From Nitratireductor aquibiodomus NL21 = JCM 21793 (GTDB lineage Bacteria; Pseudomonadota; Alphaproteobacteria; Rhizobiales; Rhizobiaceae), in the NCBI RefSeq assembly GCF_000615975.1, contig NZ_BAMP01000015.1, positions 1-64,000 on the forward strand: DNA of 64,000 nucleotides, in the 5' to 3' direction. Of this stretch, positions 28,346-38,412 are shown piece after piece. The notes below the pieces were generated by a model. It was not told where the DNA came from and ran no database searches. It saw only the letters and a program-made list of their open reading frames with translations. The number at the start of each line of letters is the position of its first letter. Position 1 is the first letter of the stretch. The position numbers were made by a program, and so were the translations under genes.

Positions 28346-28401
28346 GCTGGGCCGCCCCTCCTTTATCTCAATGTTTCGCTTGATCGGTGGCTGCAATGCA
28401 T

Positions 28402-28523
28402 GTGCGTGGTTCGACAAGCTCACCATGAGGGAGGGTTTCACCGGGCTTCATCTGGAGCAACTGCAGAGAGGCATTGTTTGCTAGCGCCACCGATTCTCAT
28501 GGTGAGCTTGTCGAACCACGCAC
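28402..28523. repeat. Perfect 28-bp inverted repeat, TTCGACAAGCTCA family
   Basis: Arms 28402-28429 and 28496-28523 are perfect 28-base inverted copies (GTGCGTGGTTCGACAAGCTC onward) separated by 66 bases. They fill the convergent gap between the TauE/SafE and Nudix genes, and may serve as a bidirectional transcript end. The core TTCGACAAGCTCA is shared with the element at 5838-5952. Confidence 0.8.
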
Positions 28524-28550
28524 CAGTCCGGAGCGCAGACCATCCTGACC

Positions 28551-29312
28551 CTAGATCAGCGCCCGCTCAAAGCGGTTGTAGCGCATGGAATAGAAGGGCA
28601 CGGGCGCTCCCGGCTTGAGTTCCGGATCAACCTTGAGACGCTGCTCCAGATCATCGAGGATCGTGCAGGTGATGAGCGGAACCTCGGTTTTCTTTGCCTC
28701 TGGAATGGAAAGCCAGACCAGCTCTTCCAGCTCGTGGGTCGGGCCACCATCGGGCAGTTCCACGGCCACGTCATCGCGCCAGGCAGCCAGAAAGCGGGTG
28801 TCGAAGCGGCGCACGCGACCGGGCGGCGTGATCGCACGGGCGATGTAACGCAGGCCGGAGAGCGAGGGGCAGACGCCGTTTTCGGCAAAACCCTGCCAGT
28901 CCTTCGCTGTCGTGCTGAATGTGCCTTTTTCGCCGATCAGAAGACCGGCCTCCTCATAAGTCTCGCGGATTGCCGACATGGCGACGGCGCGCGCACGCGC
29001 TGCCGTAGCGCGAGAACCGGTGCCAATCAGCCGGCGCTCTTCGTCAGGGTGCAGACCAGAGGTAACGGGAATGCGGCCGTCGGCGGGATCGGTGCGCCCG
29101 CCGGGAAACACGAAACGGCCCGGCATGAAGGCATGCTTGCGGTGGCGACGCCCCATCAGCACCCGGACCTCGTCACCGCTGCGATCGAGCAGGATGAGGG
29201 TTGCCGCGTCGCGCGGCCTCATGGGCTTGCCGCCGAGCGAAAAATCTTTGGCTTCCGCGCGGTCGACGGCGGCCTTGTCGAGGCCGTCCATGCGGTTGGG
29301 CTGCCCGCTCAT
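28551..29312 (-). CDS. NUDIX hydrolase (NUDT7/19-like)
   Basis: 253-aa phosphohydrolase. A PGRFVFPGGRTDPADGR segment starts the Nudix motif, and the REtYEEAGLLIG box follows after a long insertion (ATAARARAVAMSAIRETYEE), an arrangement seen in CoA-diphosphatase-like NUDT7/NUDT19 relatives. The substrate may be acyl-CoA or a nucleotide derivative. Its start overlaps the DUF983 stop by 4 bases, so it belongs to the topA-rnr-DUF983-Nudix run on the minus strand. Confidence 0.88.
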   Translation of the reverse strand: MSGQPNRMDGLDKAAVDRAEAKDFSLGGKPMRPRDAATLILLDRSGDEVRVLMGRRHRKHAFMPGRFVFPGGRTDPADGRIPVTSGLHPDEERRLIGTGSRATAARARAVAMSAIRETYEEAGLLIGEKGTFSTTAKDWQGFAENGVCPSLSGLRYIARAITPPGRVRRFDTRFLAAWRDDVAVELPDGGPTHELEELVWLSIPEAKKTEVPLITCTILDDLEQRLKVDPELKPGAPVPFYSMRYNRFERALI

Positions 29313-29770
29313 GAGCGCCTCCCGGAGTGTTCGGGAAGTTCCGGGTGGGTTTCCGCTAATTCGTCCTCATCGCCGAAGCCGTGCATGTAATAGGCCCATT
29401 GCAGGCCGACGATCGCCCCCTTGACCGGTCCGATCAGAATGAGCGACATGATCAGCGTGACCGGCACCCAGATCGACAGATGCACCCAGCCGGGCCAGTC
29501 GGTGAACGCCTCCATTCCCATGAAGGCACCGACGACGATGTGACCGACAATGAAAATCACCAGATAGGCCGGAAGATCGTCGGCGCGGTGATGGTGAAGT
29601 TCTTCTCCGCATTCAGGACATTGATCGGCGGTTTTCAGATAGGCGCGAAAGAGTTTTCCCTCGCCGCAACTGGGGCAGCGCCCCATAAAGCCGCGTTTCA
29701 TGGCTTCCATCAGGGGACGCTCGGGCTTCTTTGGCGCTGCTGCGCCGCCGTAGATTTTCTCTTCCATCAT
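29309..29770 (-). CDS. DUF983 membrane protein with zinc ribbon
   Basis: 153-aa protein. An N-terminal zinc ribbon (GRCPSCGEGKLF ... DQCPECGEEL) precedes HHHRADDLPAYLVIFIVGHI and two membrane helices. DUF983 proteins are small alphaproteobacterial membrane proteins of unknown role, some linked to cytochrome oxidase biogenesis. It overlaps both neighbours by 4 bases (rnr upstream, Nudix downstream), so it is translationally coupled to them. Confidence 0.9.
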   Translation of the reverse strand: MMEEKIYGGAAAPKKPERPLMEAMKRGFMGRCPSCGEGKLFRAYLKTADQCPECGEELHHHRADDLPAYLVIFIVGHIVVGAFMGMEAFTDWPGWVHLSIWVPVTLIMSLILIGPVKGAIVGLQWAYYMHGFGDEDELAETHPELPEHSGRRS

Positions 29771-32106
29771 CGTCTCCTGCCCTGCGAGGCGCGGCGGCTC
29801 TTGCCGGCAGCGCGCCCGGAGCGACCCTTTGCCTTGTGGAACGATTTCATCGATCCCGGCAGCTTCTCGGGCTTGCTCAGCATTTCAAAGCGCATCGCAC
29901 CGGCCAGCGGCGCGATCTCGACCAGCCGGACGGACACGCTGTCACCGAGCTGAAAGCCACGACCGCTGCGCTCGCCCACCATGGCATGCCGGGCTTCGTC
30001 ATAGATATAATATTCGTCTCCAAGCGTAGAGACGGGCACGAAGCCATCTGCGCCATAATCCGGCAATTGGACAAAAAGTCCCGCCTTGGCCACGCCGGAG
30101 ATGCGGGCATCGAATTCTTCGCCGACGCGGCCGGAAAGATGTTCGGCAACAAGCCGGTCCACCGTATCGCGTTCCGCCGCCATGGCGCGCCGCTCGGTGG
30201 CCGAAATCAGCGCTGCGGTTTCTTCAAGCCGGGATTCCTCTTCCTGGGTCAGGCCATCCTTGCCGAGCCGTAGGGCCGCAATGAGCGCGCGATGGACGAT
30301 CAGATCCGCATACCGGCGAATCGGCGAGGTGAAATGGGCATAGCGCCGCAGGTTGAGGCCGAAATGCCCGAGATTTTCAGGCGCGTAGACGGCCTGGCTC
30401 TGCGAACGCAAGACCACCTCATTGACGAGCTGTTCGTGCTCGGTGTCGCGCACGCGGGCGAGGATGGCGTTGAACTGGGCGGGCTTGAGCTGCGCGCCGC
30501 GCGCCAGCGAGATCTCGAAAGTGCGCAGAAACTCCCGCAGCGCCTCCTGCTTGGCAAGCGACGGGGCATCGTGGACGCGGTAGACCAGCGCCTGGCGCTT
30601 GGCCTCAAGCGTCTCGGCCGCAGCCACATTGGCCTGCACCATGAATTCTTCGATGAGTTTGTGCGCATCGAGCCGCGGGGGGACCACGACGCGATTGACG
30701 GTGCCGTCCTCCTTCAGGAGAATCTTGCGCTCCGGCAGGTCGAGCTCGAGCGGCTGGCGGTTATCGCGCCCGCGCTTCAAGACCGCATAGGCATCCCAGA
30801 GCGGCTTCAGGATGGGCTCGAGAAGCGGGCCCGTCTTGTCGTCCGGTTCGCCGTCAATCGCCTTTTGTGCCTGCTGGTAGGAAAGTTTTGCCGCCGAGCG
30901 CATGATGACGCGATGAAAGCTGTGCCCGACCTTCTGGCCAGACGCCGAAAAGCGCATGCGCACCGCAAGAGCCGGGCGCGGCTCGCCTTCGCGCAGCGAG
31001 CACAGATCGTTGGAAATGCGCTCCGGTAGCATCGGAACGACACGGTCCGGAAAATAGACGGAATTGCCGCGCTTTAAAGCTTCCCGGTCGAGTGCAGAGC
31101 CCTGACGCACATAATGCGCCACATCGGCAATGGCGACCGTGGCGATGAAGCCGCCGGGGTTCTTCTCGTCCGGGTCGGGCTCGGCCATCACCGCATCGTC
31201 ATGGTCCTTGGCATCGGCCGGGTCGATGGTGATGAGCGGCATGTCGCGCCAGTCTTCGCGGCCTGAAAGCGTGACGGGTTTTGCTCCTTCCGCCTCCGCG
31301 ATCACGCCGTCGGGGAAGACATGCGGAATCTCGTGCGCGTGAATGGCGATCATGGAGACCGCCTTTTCGCTGGAAAGCGAACCGATGACCGAAGTTACCT
31401 TGCCGCGCGCGGGGCCATAGCGCCCGCCGGACATGGGCTCGGTCTCGACCAGATCGCCATCCTGCGCGTCGTTCAGATCGTTTCCGTCAATGATGAGCTC
31501 GCGCTGCGTGCGCTCCACGGGTTCGATGCGAAAGGCGCCATCCTTCGATTTGCGGATGACACCGAGAATGCTCTGCCGGCGCTTTTCAAACACCTTCATC
31601 ACGCGGCCCGTATAGGCGGGGCCTTCGCTGCTTTCGGTCGGGAAGACACGGGCCAGGACGCGGTCGCCGATGCCCGCAGCCTTGCCGCCTTTTTGGGTGC
31701 GGATTTCCACGAGGGGCAGGGGACCTGCGCCCTCGTCCTGGTCCTCCCGTTCGGCAGGTCGGGCCAGCAGGGCACCGGAGGCATCGCGTGAGAAGACATC
31801 GAGCACCACGACATGTGGCAGTGCGCCGGGGCGAAGAAGGCGCTTGCGCGTTTTCTTCAGAAGCCCCTCGTCCTGAAGGTCGCGCAGAATGTCCTTGAGC
31901 CAGATACGGTCGCCGCCCTTGAGGCCGAAGGCCTTGGCGATGTCGCGCTTGGACGTGCGGTCCGGATTGTCGGTGATGAAGCGCAGCACCGCGTCACGGT
32001 TAGGGAGCCCGTCTCCGGAAGGCGCCTTGGCGGAATTCTCCGTCCGACCGGCTTTGCCGAGGGAACGGGTCTTTGCTTTCGACTTGCCGGAAATGCTGCG
32101 CGCCAA
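29767..32106 (-). CDS. rnr: Ribonuclease R
   Basis: 779-aa 3'-5' exoribonuclease that degrades structured RNA. A basic N-terminus and winged-helix region come first, then cold-shock domains, the RNB catalytic domain with the Asp cluster in TIDPADAKDHDDAV, and a C-terminal S1 domain (GEEFDARISGVAKAGLFVQL). A Lys/Arg/Gly-rich tail follows, as usual for RNase R. It starts 4 bases after topA and overlaps DUF983. Confidence 0.96.
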   Translation of the reverse strand: MARSISGKSKAKTRSLGKAGRTENSAKAPSGDGLPNRDAVLRFITDNPDRTSKRDIAKAFGLKGGDRIWLKDILRDLQDEGLLKKTRKRLLRPGALPHVVVLDVFSRDASGALLARPAEREDQDEGAGPLPLVEIRTQKGGKAAGIGDRVLARVFPTESSEGPAYTGRVMKVFEKRRQSILGVIRKSKDGAFRIEPVERTQRELIIDGNDLNDAQDGDLVETEPMSGGRYGPARGKVTSVIGSLSSEKAVSMIAIHAHEIPHVFPDGVIAEAEGAKPVTLSGREDWRDMPLITIDPADAKDHDDAVMAEPDPDEKNPGGFIATVAIADVAHYVRQGSALDREALKRGNSVYFPDRVVPMLPERISNDLCSLREGEPRPALAVRMRFSASGQKVGHSFHRVIMRSAAKLSYQQAQKAIDGEPDDKTGPLLEPILKPLWDAYAVLKRGRDNRQPLELDLPERKILLKEDGTVNRVVVPPRLDAHKLIEEFMVQANVAAAETLEAKRQALVYRVHDAPSLAKQEALREFLRTFEISLARGAQLKPAQFNAILARVRDTEHEQLVNEVVLRSQSQAVYAPENLGHFGLNLRRYAHFTSPIRRYADLIVHRALIAALRLGKDGLTQEEESRLEETAALISATERRAMAAERDTVDRLVAEHLSGRVGEEFDARISGVAKAGLFVQLPDYGADGFVPVSTLGDEYYIYDEARHAMVGERSGRGFQLGDSVSVRLVEIAPLAGAMRFEMLSKPEKLPGSMKSFHKAKGRSGRAAGKSRRASQGRRR

Positions 32107-32110
32107 GGCG

Positions 32111-34732
32111 TTATTCCTCTTTCTTGGCTGCGGTCTTTTTCTTTGCCGCGGTGGCCTTCTTGGTCGTTGTCGCCTTCTTCGCGGGCGCCTTTTTCTTTGC
32201 GGCAGGCTTCTTCTTGCTGCCCTTGGCAGCCTTGGCTGCGATCAGTTCCAGCGCTTCCTCAAGCGTCACATCCATCGGCTCCTTGCCCTTGGGAAGTGTC
32301 GCATTGACCTTGCCGTGATTGACATATGGTCCATAGCGCCCGTCGCGGACGGTGATCTTGCCGCCCTCGTCGGGATGATCGCCAAGCTCCTTGAGGGCTG
32401 CGGGCGTCGAGCGTCCACGTCCGCCCTTGGCTTTCTTCTCCGCAATCACGGTGACGGCGCGGTTGAGACCGATGGAGAACACGTCCTCGACGCTCTCGAG
32501 ATTGGCATAGGCCCCGTCATGCAGCAGGAAGGGACCATAGCGCCCGATGCCGGCTGAAATCATCTTTCCGGATTCGGGATGCTGGCCGACATCGCGAGGG
32601 AGGGCGAGCAACGCCAGTGCCTTCTCGATGTCGATGGAATCGGGCGACCAGCCCTTTGGCAGGCCGGCGCGCTTGGCTTCCTTGCCTTCGCCCCGCTGGA
32701 CATAGGGGCCGAACCGACCGGAGCGCAGCGTGATCTCTTCTTCGGTGTGCGGGTCCTTGCCGAGAACCTTGTCGCCATCGAGTCCGTTTTCGCCATTCTC
32801 GCCATTGCCGGCCTCGCCGAACTGACGGGTAAAGCCGCATTCGGGATAGTTGGAACAGCCGACAAACGCGCCGTGGCGACCGAGTTTCAGCGAAAGCTGA
32901 CCGGTTCCGCAGCGCGGACAGGCGCGCGGATCGGTCCCGTCTTCCTTGGCCGGAAACGCCAGCGGCGCAAGCTCCTCGTTCAGCGCATCGAGAACATTCG
33001 TGACACGCAGTTCCTTGATTTCGTCCACATGGCCGGAGAAGTCCTGCCAGAAGTCACGCAGAACCTCCTTCCAGGAAAGCTGGCCGTCGGAGATCCTGTC
33101 GAGCTTTTCCTCAAGGTCCGCCGTGAAATCGTATTCCACATAGCGTTCGAAGAAGTTTTCGAGGAATGCGGTCACGAGCCGGCCCTTGGCCTGCGGCATG
33201 AGCCTGCGCTTCTCGATCGTCACATAGTCACGATCCTCAAGCGTCTTGAGCGTCGCCGCATAGGTGGAGGGGCGGCCGATGCCGAGCTCTTCCATCTTCT
33301 TGATCAGCGAGGCTTCCGAGTAGCGCGGCGGCGGCTCGGTCGTATGCTTGGTGGCGTCGATCTTCTCGCGCGTCTGCGCCTCGCCCTCGTGGATTTCGGG
33401 CAGGCGGCGGCTTTCCTCGTCCTCGGCGTTTTCGTCCTTGTCGATCGCATAGGCGGCAAGGAAACCCTCAAACCGGATCACTGACCCGACCGCACGCAGG
33501 CCGGCATTGCGGCCACCATTCTCGGCCACGATTTCGACCGTGGTGCGCTCGATCTCGGCCGGCTGCATCTGGCTGGCGATGGCCCGTTTCCAGATCATTT
33601 CATAGAGACGGGCCTGATCGGCATCGAGATAGCGGCGTACCTGATCGGGCGTGCGGGAGAAATCGGTCGGACGGATTGCCTCGTGCGCTTCCTGCGCATT
33701 CTTGGCTTTCACCGAGTAAAAGCGCGGCTTCTCGGGCAAATAGCGCTCGCCGAACTCCACGCCGATCGCCTTGCGCGCCTGATCGAGCGCCTCGGGCGCC
33801 ATCTGAACGCCGTCGGTACGCATATAGGTGATGAGGCCGGCTGTCTCGCCGCCAATGTCGATGCCCTCATAAAGGCGCTGCGCCACTTGCATGGTGCGCG
33901 ACGCACCGAAACCGAGGCGCGAGGAGGCGGCCTGCTGCAGGGTGGAGGTGGTGAAGGGCGGTGCGGGATTGCGCCGGGTGGGCTTGGCTTCGACAGAAAC
34001 AGCCTTGAAGGCGGCACCTTCAAGCATCGCCTTGATGTCGTCAGCCTGCTCCTGGCTCTTGATGTCGAGCTTCTGGAGTTTCTTGCCATCGACAGTCGTC
34101 AGCCGCGCCTCGAAGCTTTCCTGACGCGGCGTGGCGAGTGTGGCGGCGATCTGCCAGTAATCCTCGCGGATAAACCGCTCGATCTCCGCCTCGCGATCGC
34201 AGACAAGCCGCAGCGCCACCGACTGCACACGGCCGGCCGAGCGCGCTCCTGGCAGTTTGCGCCACAGGACGGGCGAGAGCGTGAAACCGACCAGATAATC
34301 AAGCGCACGGCGCGCAAGATAGGCATCGACCAGCGGCGCATCCACCTCACGCGGATGAGAGAGCGCATCTAGCACGGCCTTCTTGGTGATGGCATTGAAA
34401 ACGACGCGCTGGACCGGCTTGTCCTTCAGCACCTTTTTCTGCTTCAGCACTTCCAGTACATGCCAGGAAATCGCCTCACCCTCGCGGTCGGGGTCGGTGG
34501 CGAGGATCAGCGTGTCGGCATCCTTCACAGCCTTGGCGATGTCGCTGAGCCGCTTGGAGGAAGGACTGTCCACGCTCCACGACATGGCGAAATCCTCGTC
34601 GGGACGCACGGAGCCATCCTTGGGCGGAAGGTCGCGCACATGCCCGAACGAAGCCAGAACCTTGTAGTTCGAGCCCAGATATTTGTTGATGGTTTTCGCC
34701 TTTGCCGGCGACTCGACGATAACGAGATCCAT
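32111..34732 (-). CDS. topA: DNA topoisomerase I
   Basis: 873-aa type IA topoisomerase that relaxes negative supercoils. The Toprim domain begins MDLVIVESPAKAKTINKYLG and has ATDPDREGEAISWH. The active-site Tyr is in GLITYMRTDGVQ. Near the C-terminus are a zinc ribbon (CPRCGTGQLSLKL ... CSNYPECGF), two repeats with GRYGPF/GRYGPYVNHGK and a Lys/Ala-rich basic tail. Length is normal for Rhizobiales TopA. Confidence 0.97.
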   Translation of the reverse strand: MDLVIVESPAKAKTINKYLGSNYKVLASFGHVRDLPPKDGSVRPDEDFAMSWSVDSPSSKRLSDIAKAVKDADTLILATDPDREGEAISWHVLEVLKQKKVLKDKPVQRVVFNAITKKAVLDALSHPREVDAPLVDAYLARRALDYLVGFTLSPVLWRKLPGARSAGRVQSVALRLVCDREAEIERFIREDYWQIAATLATPRQESFEARLTTVDGKKLQKLDIKSQEQADDIKAMLEGAAFKAVSVEAKPTRRNPAPPFTTSTLQQAASSRLGFGASRTMQVAQRLYEGIDIGGETAGLITYMRTDGVQMAPEALDQARKAIGVEFGERYLPEKPRFYSVKAKNAQEAHEAIRPTDFSRTPDQVRRYLDADQARLYEMIWKRAIASQMQPAEIERTTVEIVAENGGRNAGLRAVGSVIRFEGFLAAYAIDKDENAEDEESRRLPEIHEGEAQTREKIDATKHTTEPPPRYSEASLIKKMEELGIGRPSTYAATLKTLEDRDYVTIEKRRLMPQAKGRLVTAFLENFFERYVEYDFTADLEEKLDRISDGQLSWKEVLRDFWQDFSGHVDEIKELRVTNVLDALNEELAPLAFPAKEDGTDPRACPRCGTGQLSLKLGRHGAFVGCSNYPECGFTRQFGEAGNGENGENGLDGDKVLGKDPHTEEEITLRSGRFGPYVQRGEGKEAKRAGLPKGWSPDSIDIEKALALLALPRDVGQHPESGKMISAGIGRYGPFLLHDGAYANLESVEDVFSIGLNRAVTVIAEKKAKGGRGRSTPAALKELGDHPDEGGKITVRDGRYGPYVNHGKVNATLPKGKEPMDVTLEEALELIAAKAAKGSKKKPAAKKKAPAKKATTTKKATAAKKKTAAKKEE

Positions 34733-35159
34733 AAGCTTTCAGATTTCCCCGCAGGCATCCGGCGTGTCGCGGCGCCTCGCAATTTGAACGAATCCAGCCT
34801 CGTCAAATGGCCGTGCTTTCTCGTGCGGTCAAGGGCCAATGGGAATTTCGTCCGCTGTAAAGCGCCTGTGGACAGGGTTTGTTTATCGTAAATTTTCCGT
34901 TTATTTGTTTATAATGGTGTGTATACTCCATCTGGGTCCTTAATGGAGAATGATCGGGGACGGCAGGTAGCGGGCAACACGAAAGCATACGAAGGCAGCA
35001 CGAAAATGCATCGGGCAACACGAAGGGGTGCCACGCTAGATCTCCTTGCGTCCATCCGGACGCACAAAGGACGATCTAAACTATTGGTGGAGCATCGGAA
35101 TAGTCCGAAAACCGGATTCCACTTTTCGGTCCGATGCTCCTGGAAGGGAGTGTCGGCGA
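34733..35159. other. Intergenic region of 427 bases upstream of topA, with a repeat
   Basis: Holds the upstream region of topA (AT-rich around 34880-34920) and repeat copy B. A TATAAT lies at 34910-34915 on the plus strand, but no good -35 is at the usual distance, so I do not call a promoter. Confidence 0.5.
35047..35138 (-). repeat. Intergenic repeat, copy B (CATCGGACCGA family)
   Basis: Inverted relative of 27393-27480. The hairpin TGCGTCC-ATCC-GGACGCA keeps the stem of copy A with a different loop. The GGAATCCGGTTTTCGG segment (read on the minus strand) is of a kind widely repeated in rhizobial genomes. It ends about 20 bases before a small conserved gene. Confidence 0.75.
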
Positions 35160-35390
35160 ATGGGCGAACATTGCGGCGGGGGCCGAACAGATGCGCTCGA
35201 CTACATGCAGGCGATGCTCGGTCAGTTGCGGACGATGGCGCTCGCAGAACGCTGCGAGATGCTCGCTTACATGATCGAGATGGCATATCTGGAGGCGGGT
35301 GACATCATCCGCGGCGACCAGCCGTACCGCTTCGAAAGGAACGGGCTCAACCTAGACGTCCGGGGGAAGAAGCGAAACCGCGCTTCCTGA
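35160..35390 (+). CDS. Small hypothetical protein (76 aa)
   Basis: Start ATG 35160 has AAGGGAG about 10 bases upstream. The protein has a helical middle (YMQAMLGQLRTMALAERCEM, then LAYMIEMAYLEAGDII) and a basic C-terminus. It resembles short uncharacterised Rhizobiales proteins; I recognise no domain. No membrane segment is evident. Its end overlaps the 3' end of dprA on the other strand by 39 bases. A longer reading from 35046 would run through the intergenic repeat and is less likely. Confidence 0.6.
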   Translation: MGEHCGGGRTDALDYMQAMLGQLRTMALAERCEMLAYMIEMAYLEAGDIIRGDQPYRFERNGLNLDVRGKKRNRAS

Positions 35391-36485
35391 ATGCCGTTCA
35401 AGCCGGCCAGCCAGATCGAGCTCGAGCAGGACGGTCAGCACCTGCGATGGATGCAGTCCCGTATGACGGATAATCTCGTCTATCAGCACGGGTGACGGTC
35501 CCATCACCTGGGTGATGCGATCGCGGTCGCTGTCACTGGGTGGCGGAGCGGCCGAGAATGACGGCGGTTCTTCCAGGTTTTCCGGTCTCGAAATCGGCCT
35601 GTCCAGCAGCGGCGCGATGTGGGAAATCACGTCGTCGGCTTCGGTGACGAGGATCGCTCCGTCCTTGAGCAGAGCATTCGTTCCGCCGGTGCGGGGGTCG
35701 AATGGCGATCCAGGCACTGCAAAGACAAGCCGCCCCATCTCTCCCGCCAGCCGTGCACTGATCAGGGAGCCGGAGCGCCTGGCGGCTTCCACCACAACGA
35801 GGCCAAAGGCAATCCCCGCGACGAGACGGTTGCGGCGCGGAAAATCACGCGCCCGGGGTGACCATCCGAATGGCATCTCACTGAGAACGGTCCCGCGTTC
35901 TGCGATTTCCTCGAAAAGAGCGCAGTTTTCGGGCGGATAGGGCTTGTCCAGCCCGCCGGCAAGGGCGGCGATGGTGCCGGTGTCGAGGCTGCCCTGGTGA
36001 GCGGCGGCATCGATGCCCCGCGCCAGCCCGGAAGCAACGGAAAAACCGGCGCTTCCAAGTGCGGCCGCCAGTTGCCGGGCCATCTTCATGCCGGTGAGGG
36101 AGGCGTTTCGCGCGCCGACCAGTGCAACCGTCGGCCTGTGCACGATGGAGAGGTCACCCTTCATTGCCAGAAGGGGCGGGGGCTGGTCCATGCGCCGCAT
36201 CAGCGGCGGATAGTCAGGTTCGCCCACGGCGACGAAGGCGGCGCCCAGACGACGGGCTTCCTCCATTTCGCGCTCTGCATCGGCCCGTGAGGCGATGACG
36301 ATCTGTCTTTTTGCCCCGCCACGCTGTGCGAGCTCGGGCAGCATCTCCAGAGCTGTTTCGGCGGAGCCATAATGATTGACGAGCTGGCGGAATGTCACCG
36401 GGCCGACATTCTCGCTGCGCAGCAGCTGAAGCCAGGCGAGGCGCTGTCGGTCGCTAAGCCGCGCGCCTTCGCCGGGCGCGTTCAC
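35352..36485 (-). CDS. dprA: DNA-processing protein DprA
   Basis: 377-aa protein that binds single-stranded DNA and loads RecA during transformation. The Rossmann-like core is [20 protein letters not shown], then [40 protein letters not shown] and [22 protein letters not shown]-terminal winged-helix domain follows ([20 protein letters not shown]). The start is GTG 36485, whose GTGA overlaps the plsY stop; the long upstream open frame to 37079 lies over plsY in another frame. Confidence 0.93.
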   Translation of the reverse strand: MNAPGEGARLSDRQRLAWLQLLRSENVGPVTFRQLVNHYGSAETALEMLPELAQRGGAKRQIVIASRADAEREMEEARRLGAAFVAVGEPDYPPLMRRMDQPPPLLAMKGDLSIVHRPTVALVGARNASLTGMKMARQLAAALGSAGFSVASGLARGIDAAAHQGSLDTGTIAALAGGLDKPYPPENCALFEEIAERGTVLSEMPFGWSPRARDFPRRNRLVAGIAFGLVVVEAARRSGSLISARLAGEMGRLVFAVPGSPFDPRTGGTNALLKDGAILVTEADDVISHIAPLLDRPISRPENLEEPPSFSAAPPPSDSDRDRITQVMGPSPVLIDEIIRHTGLHPSQVLTVLLELDLAGRLERHSGSAVSLLPPDV

Positions 36486-37096
36486 CCCTTGCCCCCGATA
36501 CGGGTCTCGGTGCCCGCCATCAGCCGGGAGATGTTGGTGCGGTGTTTGATAAACACGATCACGCTCATCAGAACGAAAAGTTCTGCCGCCTGGACATAAT
36601 CCAGAAGATAGAGGCCGACCGGAACGGCGATGGCGGCAACAAGAGCGGAAAGCGAGGAATATCGGGTGATGACGGCAATCGCGAGCCAGACTGCGGCAAA
36701 GATGAGAGCTCCCGGCCAGGCTATGGCGATCAGGACACCGAGATAGGTGGCGACGCCCTTGCCACCGCGAAATCCGAGCCAGACCGGAAAGAGATGGCCG
36801 AGAAACGCGCCAAGCCCCGCCGCAACAGCCTGATCGGGCCCGTAAAGGCCGGCCAGCAGAACGGCGACCGTGCCTTTCAGCGCGTCGCCAAGGAGCGTGA
36901 GGGCCGCTAGCATCTTGTTGCCTGTGCGCAGCACATTGGTTGCGCCGATATTGCCCGAGCCGATCTTGCGGACATCGCCGAGGCCCGCAAGCCGCGTTAC
37001 GACAAGGCCAAACGGAATGGAACCGAGCAGATAGCCGAAAAGGAGCGCGGCCACGAGATAGGGCAATGCTAGCTGCCAACTGATGGGATCCGGCAT
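36482..37096 (-). CDS. plsY: Glycerol-3-phosphate acyltransferase PlsY
   Basis: 204-aa inner-membrane enzyme that acylates glycerol-3-phosphate from acyl-phosphate. Conserved motifs: [45 protein letters not shown] and a third near [14 protein letters not shown]. The start ATG 37096 has AGGGGAGAG upstream. It lies 29 bases after the pyrC-like gene and overlaps dprA by 4 bases. Confidence 0.95.
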   Translation of the reverse strand: MPDPISWQLALPYLVAALLFGYLLGSIPFGLVVTRLAGLGDVRKIGSGNIGATNVLRTGNKMLAALTLLGDALKGTVAVLLAGLYGPDQAVAAGLGAFLGHLFPVWLGFRGGKGVATYLGVLIAIAWPGALIFAAVWLAIAVITRYSSLSALVAAIAVPVGLYLLDYVQAAELFVLMSVIVFIKHRTNISRLMAGTETRIGGKG

Positions 37097-37125
37097 GCGG
37101 CTCTCTCCCCTGAAACTGCGTTCAC

Positions 37126-38412
37126 TCAGGCCGTGAACACTGTGCGGCCTGCAACCATTGTTTGCAAGACCCGGCCCTGCATTCGCGCACCTTCGAAACA
37201 CGTGTTCTTGGAAAGTGAGCGAATATCCGTCTCGCGCACGATCCACGGCGCGTCGAGGTCCACCAAAACCAGATCGGCGCCTGCTCCAGGTTTCAGCGTG
37301 CCGCCGGGCAGGCCGAACAGACGCGCCGGCGCGGTGGACAGGCACTCGACAAGACGCATGAGCGGCAGGTCGCCATTGTGATAAAGGCGCAGGGCCGCCG
37401 CCAGAAGCGTCTCAAGCCCGATGGCACCGGCCTCGGCTTCGGCAAAGGGAAGGCGCTTCGTATCCACGTCCTGCGGATCGTGCGAGGAGACAATAATGTC
37501 GATCGCCCCCGTTTTGAGCGCTTCCACCATGGCGAGCCGGTCATCCTCAGTGCGCAAGGGGGGCGAAAGCCGGAAAAAGGTGCGGTAATCGCCGATATCG
37601 TTCTCGTTCAAAGTCAGGTGGTTGATCGAGACGCCGGCACTGACATCCGCGCCATCATTCTTGGCGCGGGCAATGGCTGCCGCCGACATGGCGGTGGAAA
37701 TCTTGGCCGCGTGATAGCGTCCGCCGGTCAGTCCGGCGAGCATGAGATCGCGGCTGAGAGGTATGGTCTCGGCCTCTCGTGGAATGCCGGGCAGCCCGAG
37801 CCAGCTTGCGAAAAGCCCTTCATTCATAACGCCGGAGGACGCCAGATGCGGGTCCTGCGTCTCGTGAGCAATGGTGATGCCGAGATCGCGGGCATAGGTG
37901 AGGGCGCGCCGCATCACCAGCGCGTTGGCGATGGTCGAACGCCCCTCGGTCAGCATGACCGCGCCCGCCTCACGCAGCAGGCCGAATTCGGAGAGTTCCT
38001 TGCCGGCAAAGCCCCTGGTCACGGAGGCGGCAGGAAAAATATTGACTGTCGCCGTTTCGCGTGCGGTGCGTTTAACGAACTCAACCAGCGCAACATCGTC
38101 GATCACGGGCGTTGTATCGGGCATCATGATGACCGAGGTCACGCCGCCTGCGGCAGCGGCCCGGCTCGCCGAGGCGATGGTTTCGCGATGTTCGGCGCCG
38201 GGTTCACCGATGAACACACGCGAATCCACCAGTCCGGGAAGGATGGCATGCCCCCGGCAGTCGACGGTCTGGGCGTTCTCGGGCGCGCCCTGATTGTGCG
38301 CGTCAGCGCCGGCGGCAACGATCTTGCCGTCGGCGACGATGACCGAACCGTTTTCGTCCATGCCGCGCGAGGGGTCGACGATACGGGCGTTCTGAAAGAC
38401 GGTCGCGCTCAT
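37126..38412 (-). CDS. pyrC: Dihydroorotase-like protein (PyrC', probably catalytically inactive)
   Basis: 428-aa amidohydrolase-fold protein next to aspartate carbamoyltransferase. The overall sequence is dihydroorotase-like ([72 protein letters not shown]). The zinc-binding DxHxH after the first strand is D63-S-R65-V-F67, so both His are replaced. In Pseudomonas, such non-catalytic PyrC' proteins support the PyrB holoenzyme, and I infer the same here. A catalytic dihydroorotase should then exist elsewhere. The start overlaps the natural pyrB stop (ATGA). Confidence 0.9.
   Translation of the reverse strand: MSATVFQNARIVDPSRGMDENGSVIVADGKIVAAGADAHNQGAPENAQTVDCRGHAILPGLVDSRVFIGEPGAEHRETIASASRAAAAGGVTSVIMMPDTTPVIDDVALVEFVKRTARETATVNIFPAASVTRGFAGKELSEFGLLREAGAVMLTEGRSTIANALVMRRALTYARDLGITIAHETQDPHLASSGVMNEGLFASWLGLPGIPREAETIPLSRDLMLAGLTGGRYHAAKISTAMSAAAIARAKNDGADVSAGVSINHLTLNENDIGDYRTFFRLSPPLRTEDDRLAMVEALKTGAIDIIVSSHDPQDVDTKRLPFAEAEAGAIGLETLLAAALRLYHNGDLPLMRLVECLSTAPARLFGLPGGTLKPGAGADLVLVDLDAPWIVRETDIRSLSKNTCFEGARMQGRVLQTMVAGRTVFTA

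Noticed and set aside
28543-28555. ATCCTGACCCTAG resembling the MITE terminus
   Set aside because: Only 13 bases match, and the CTAG contains the Nudix stop codon; no second end nearby.
34905-34916. TATAAT at 34910-34915 as a plus-strand promoter
   Set aside because: No -35 hexamer at 16-18 bases upstream and no gene start within 240 bases downstream.
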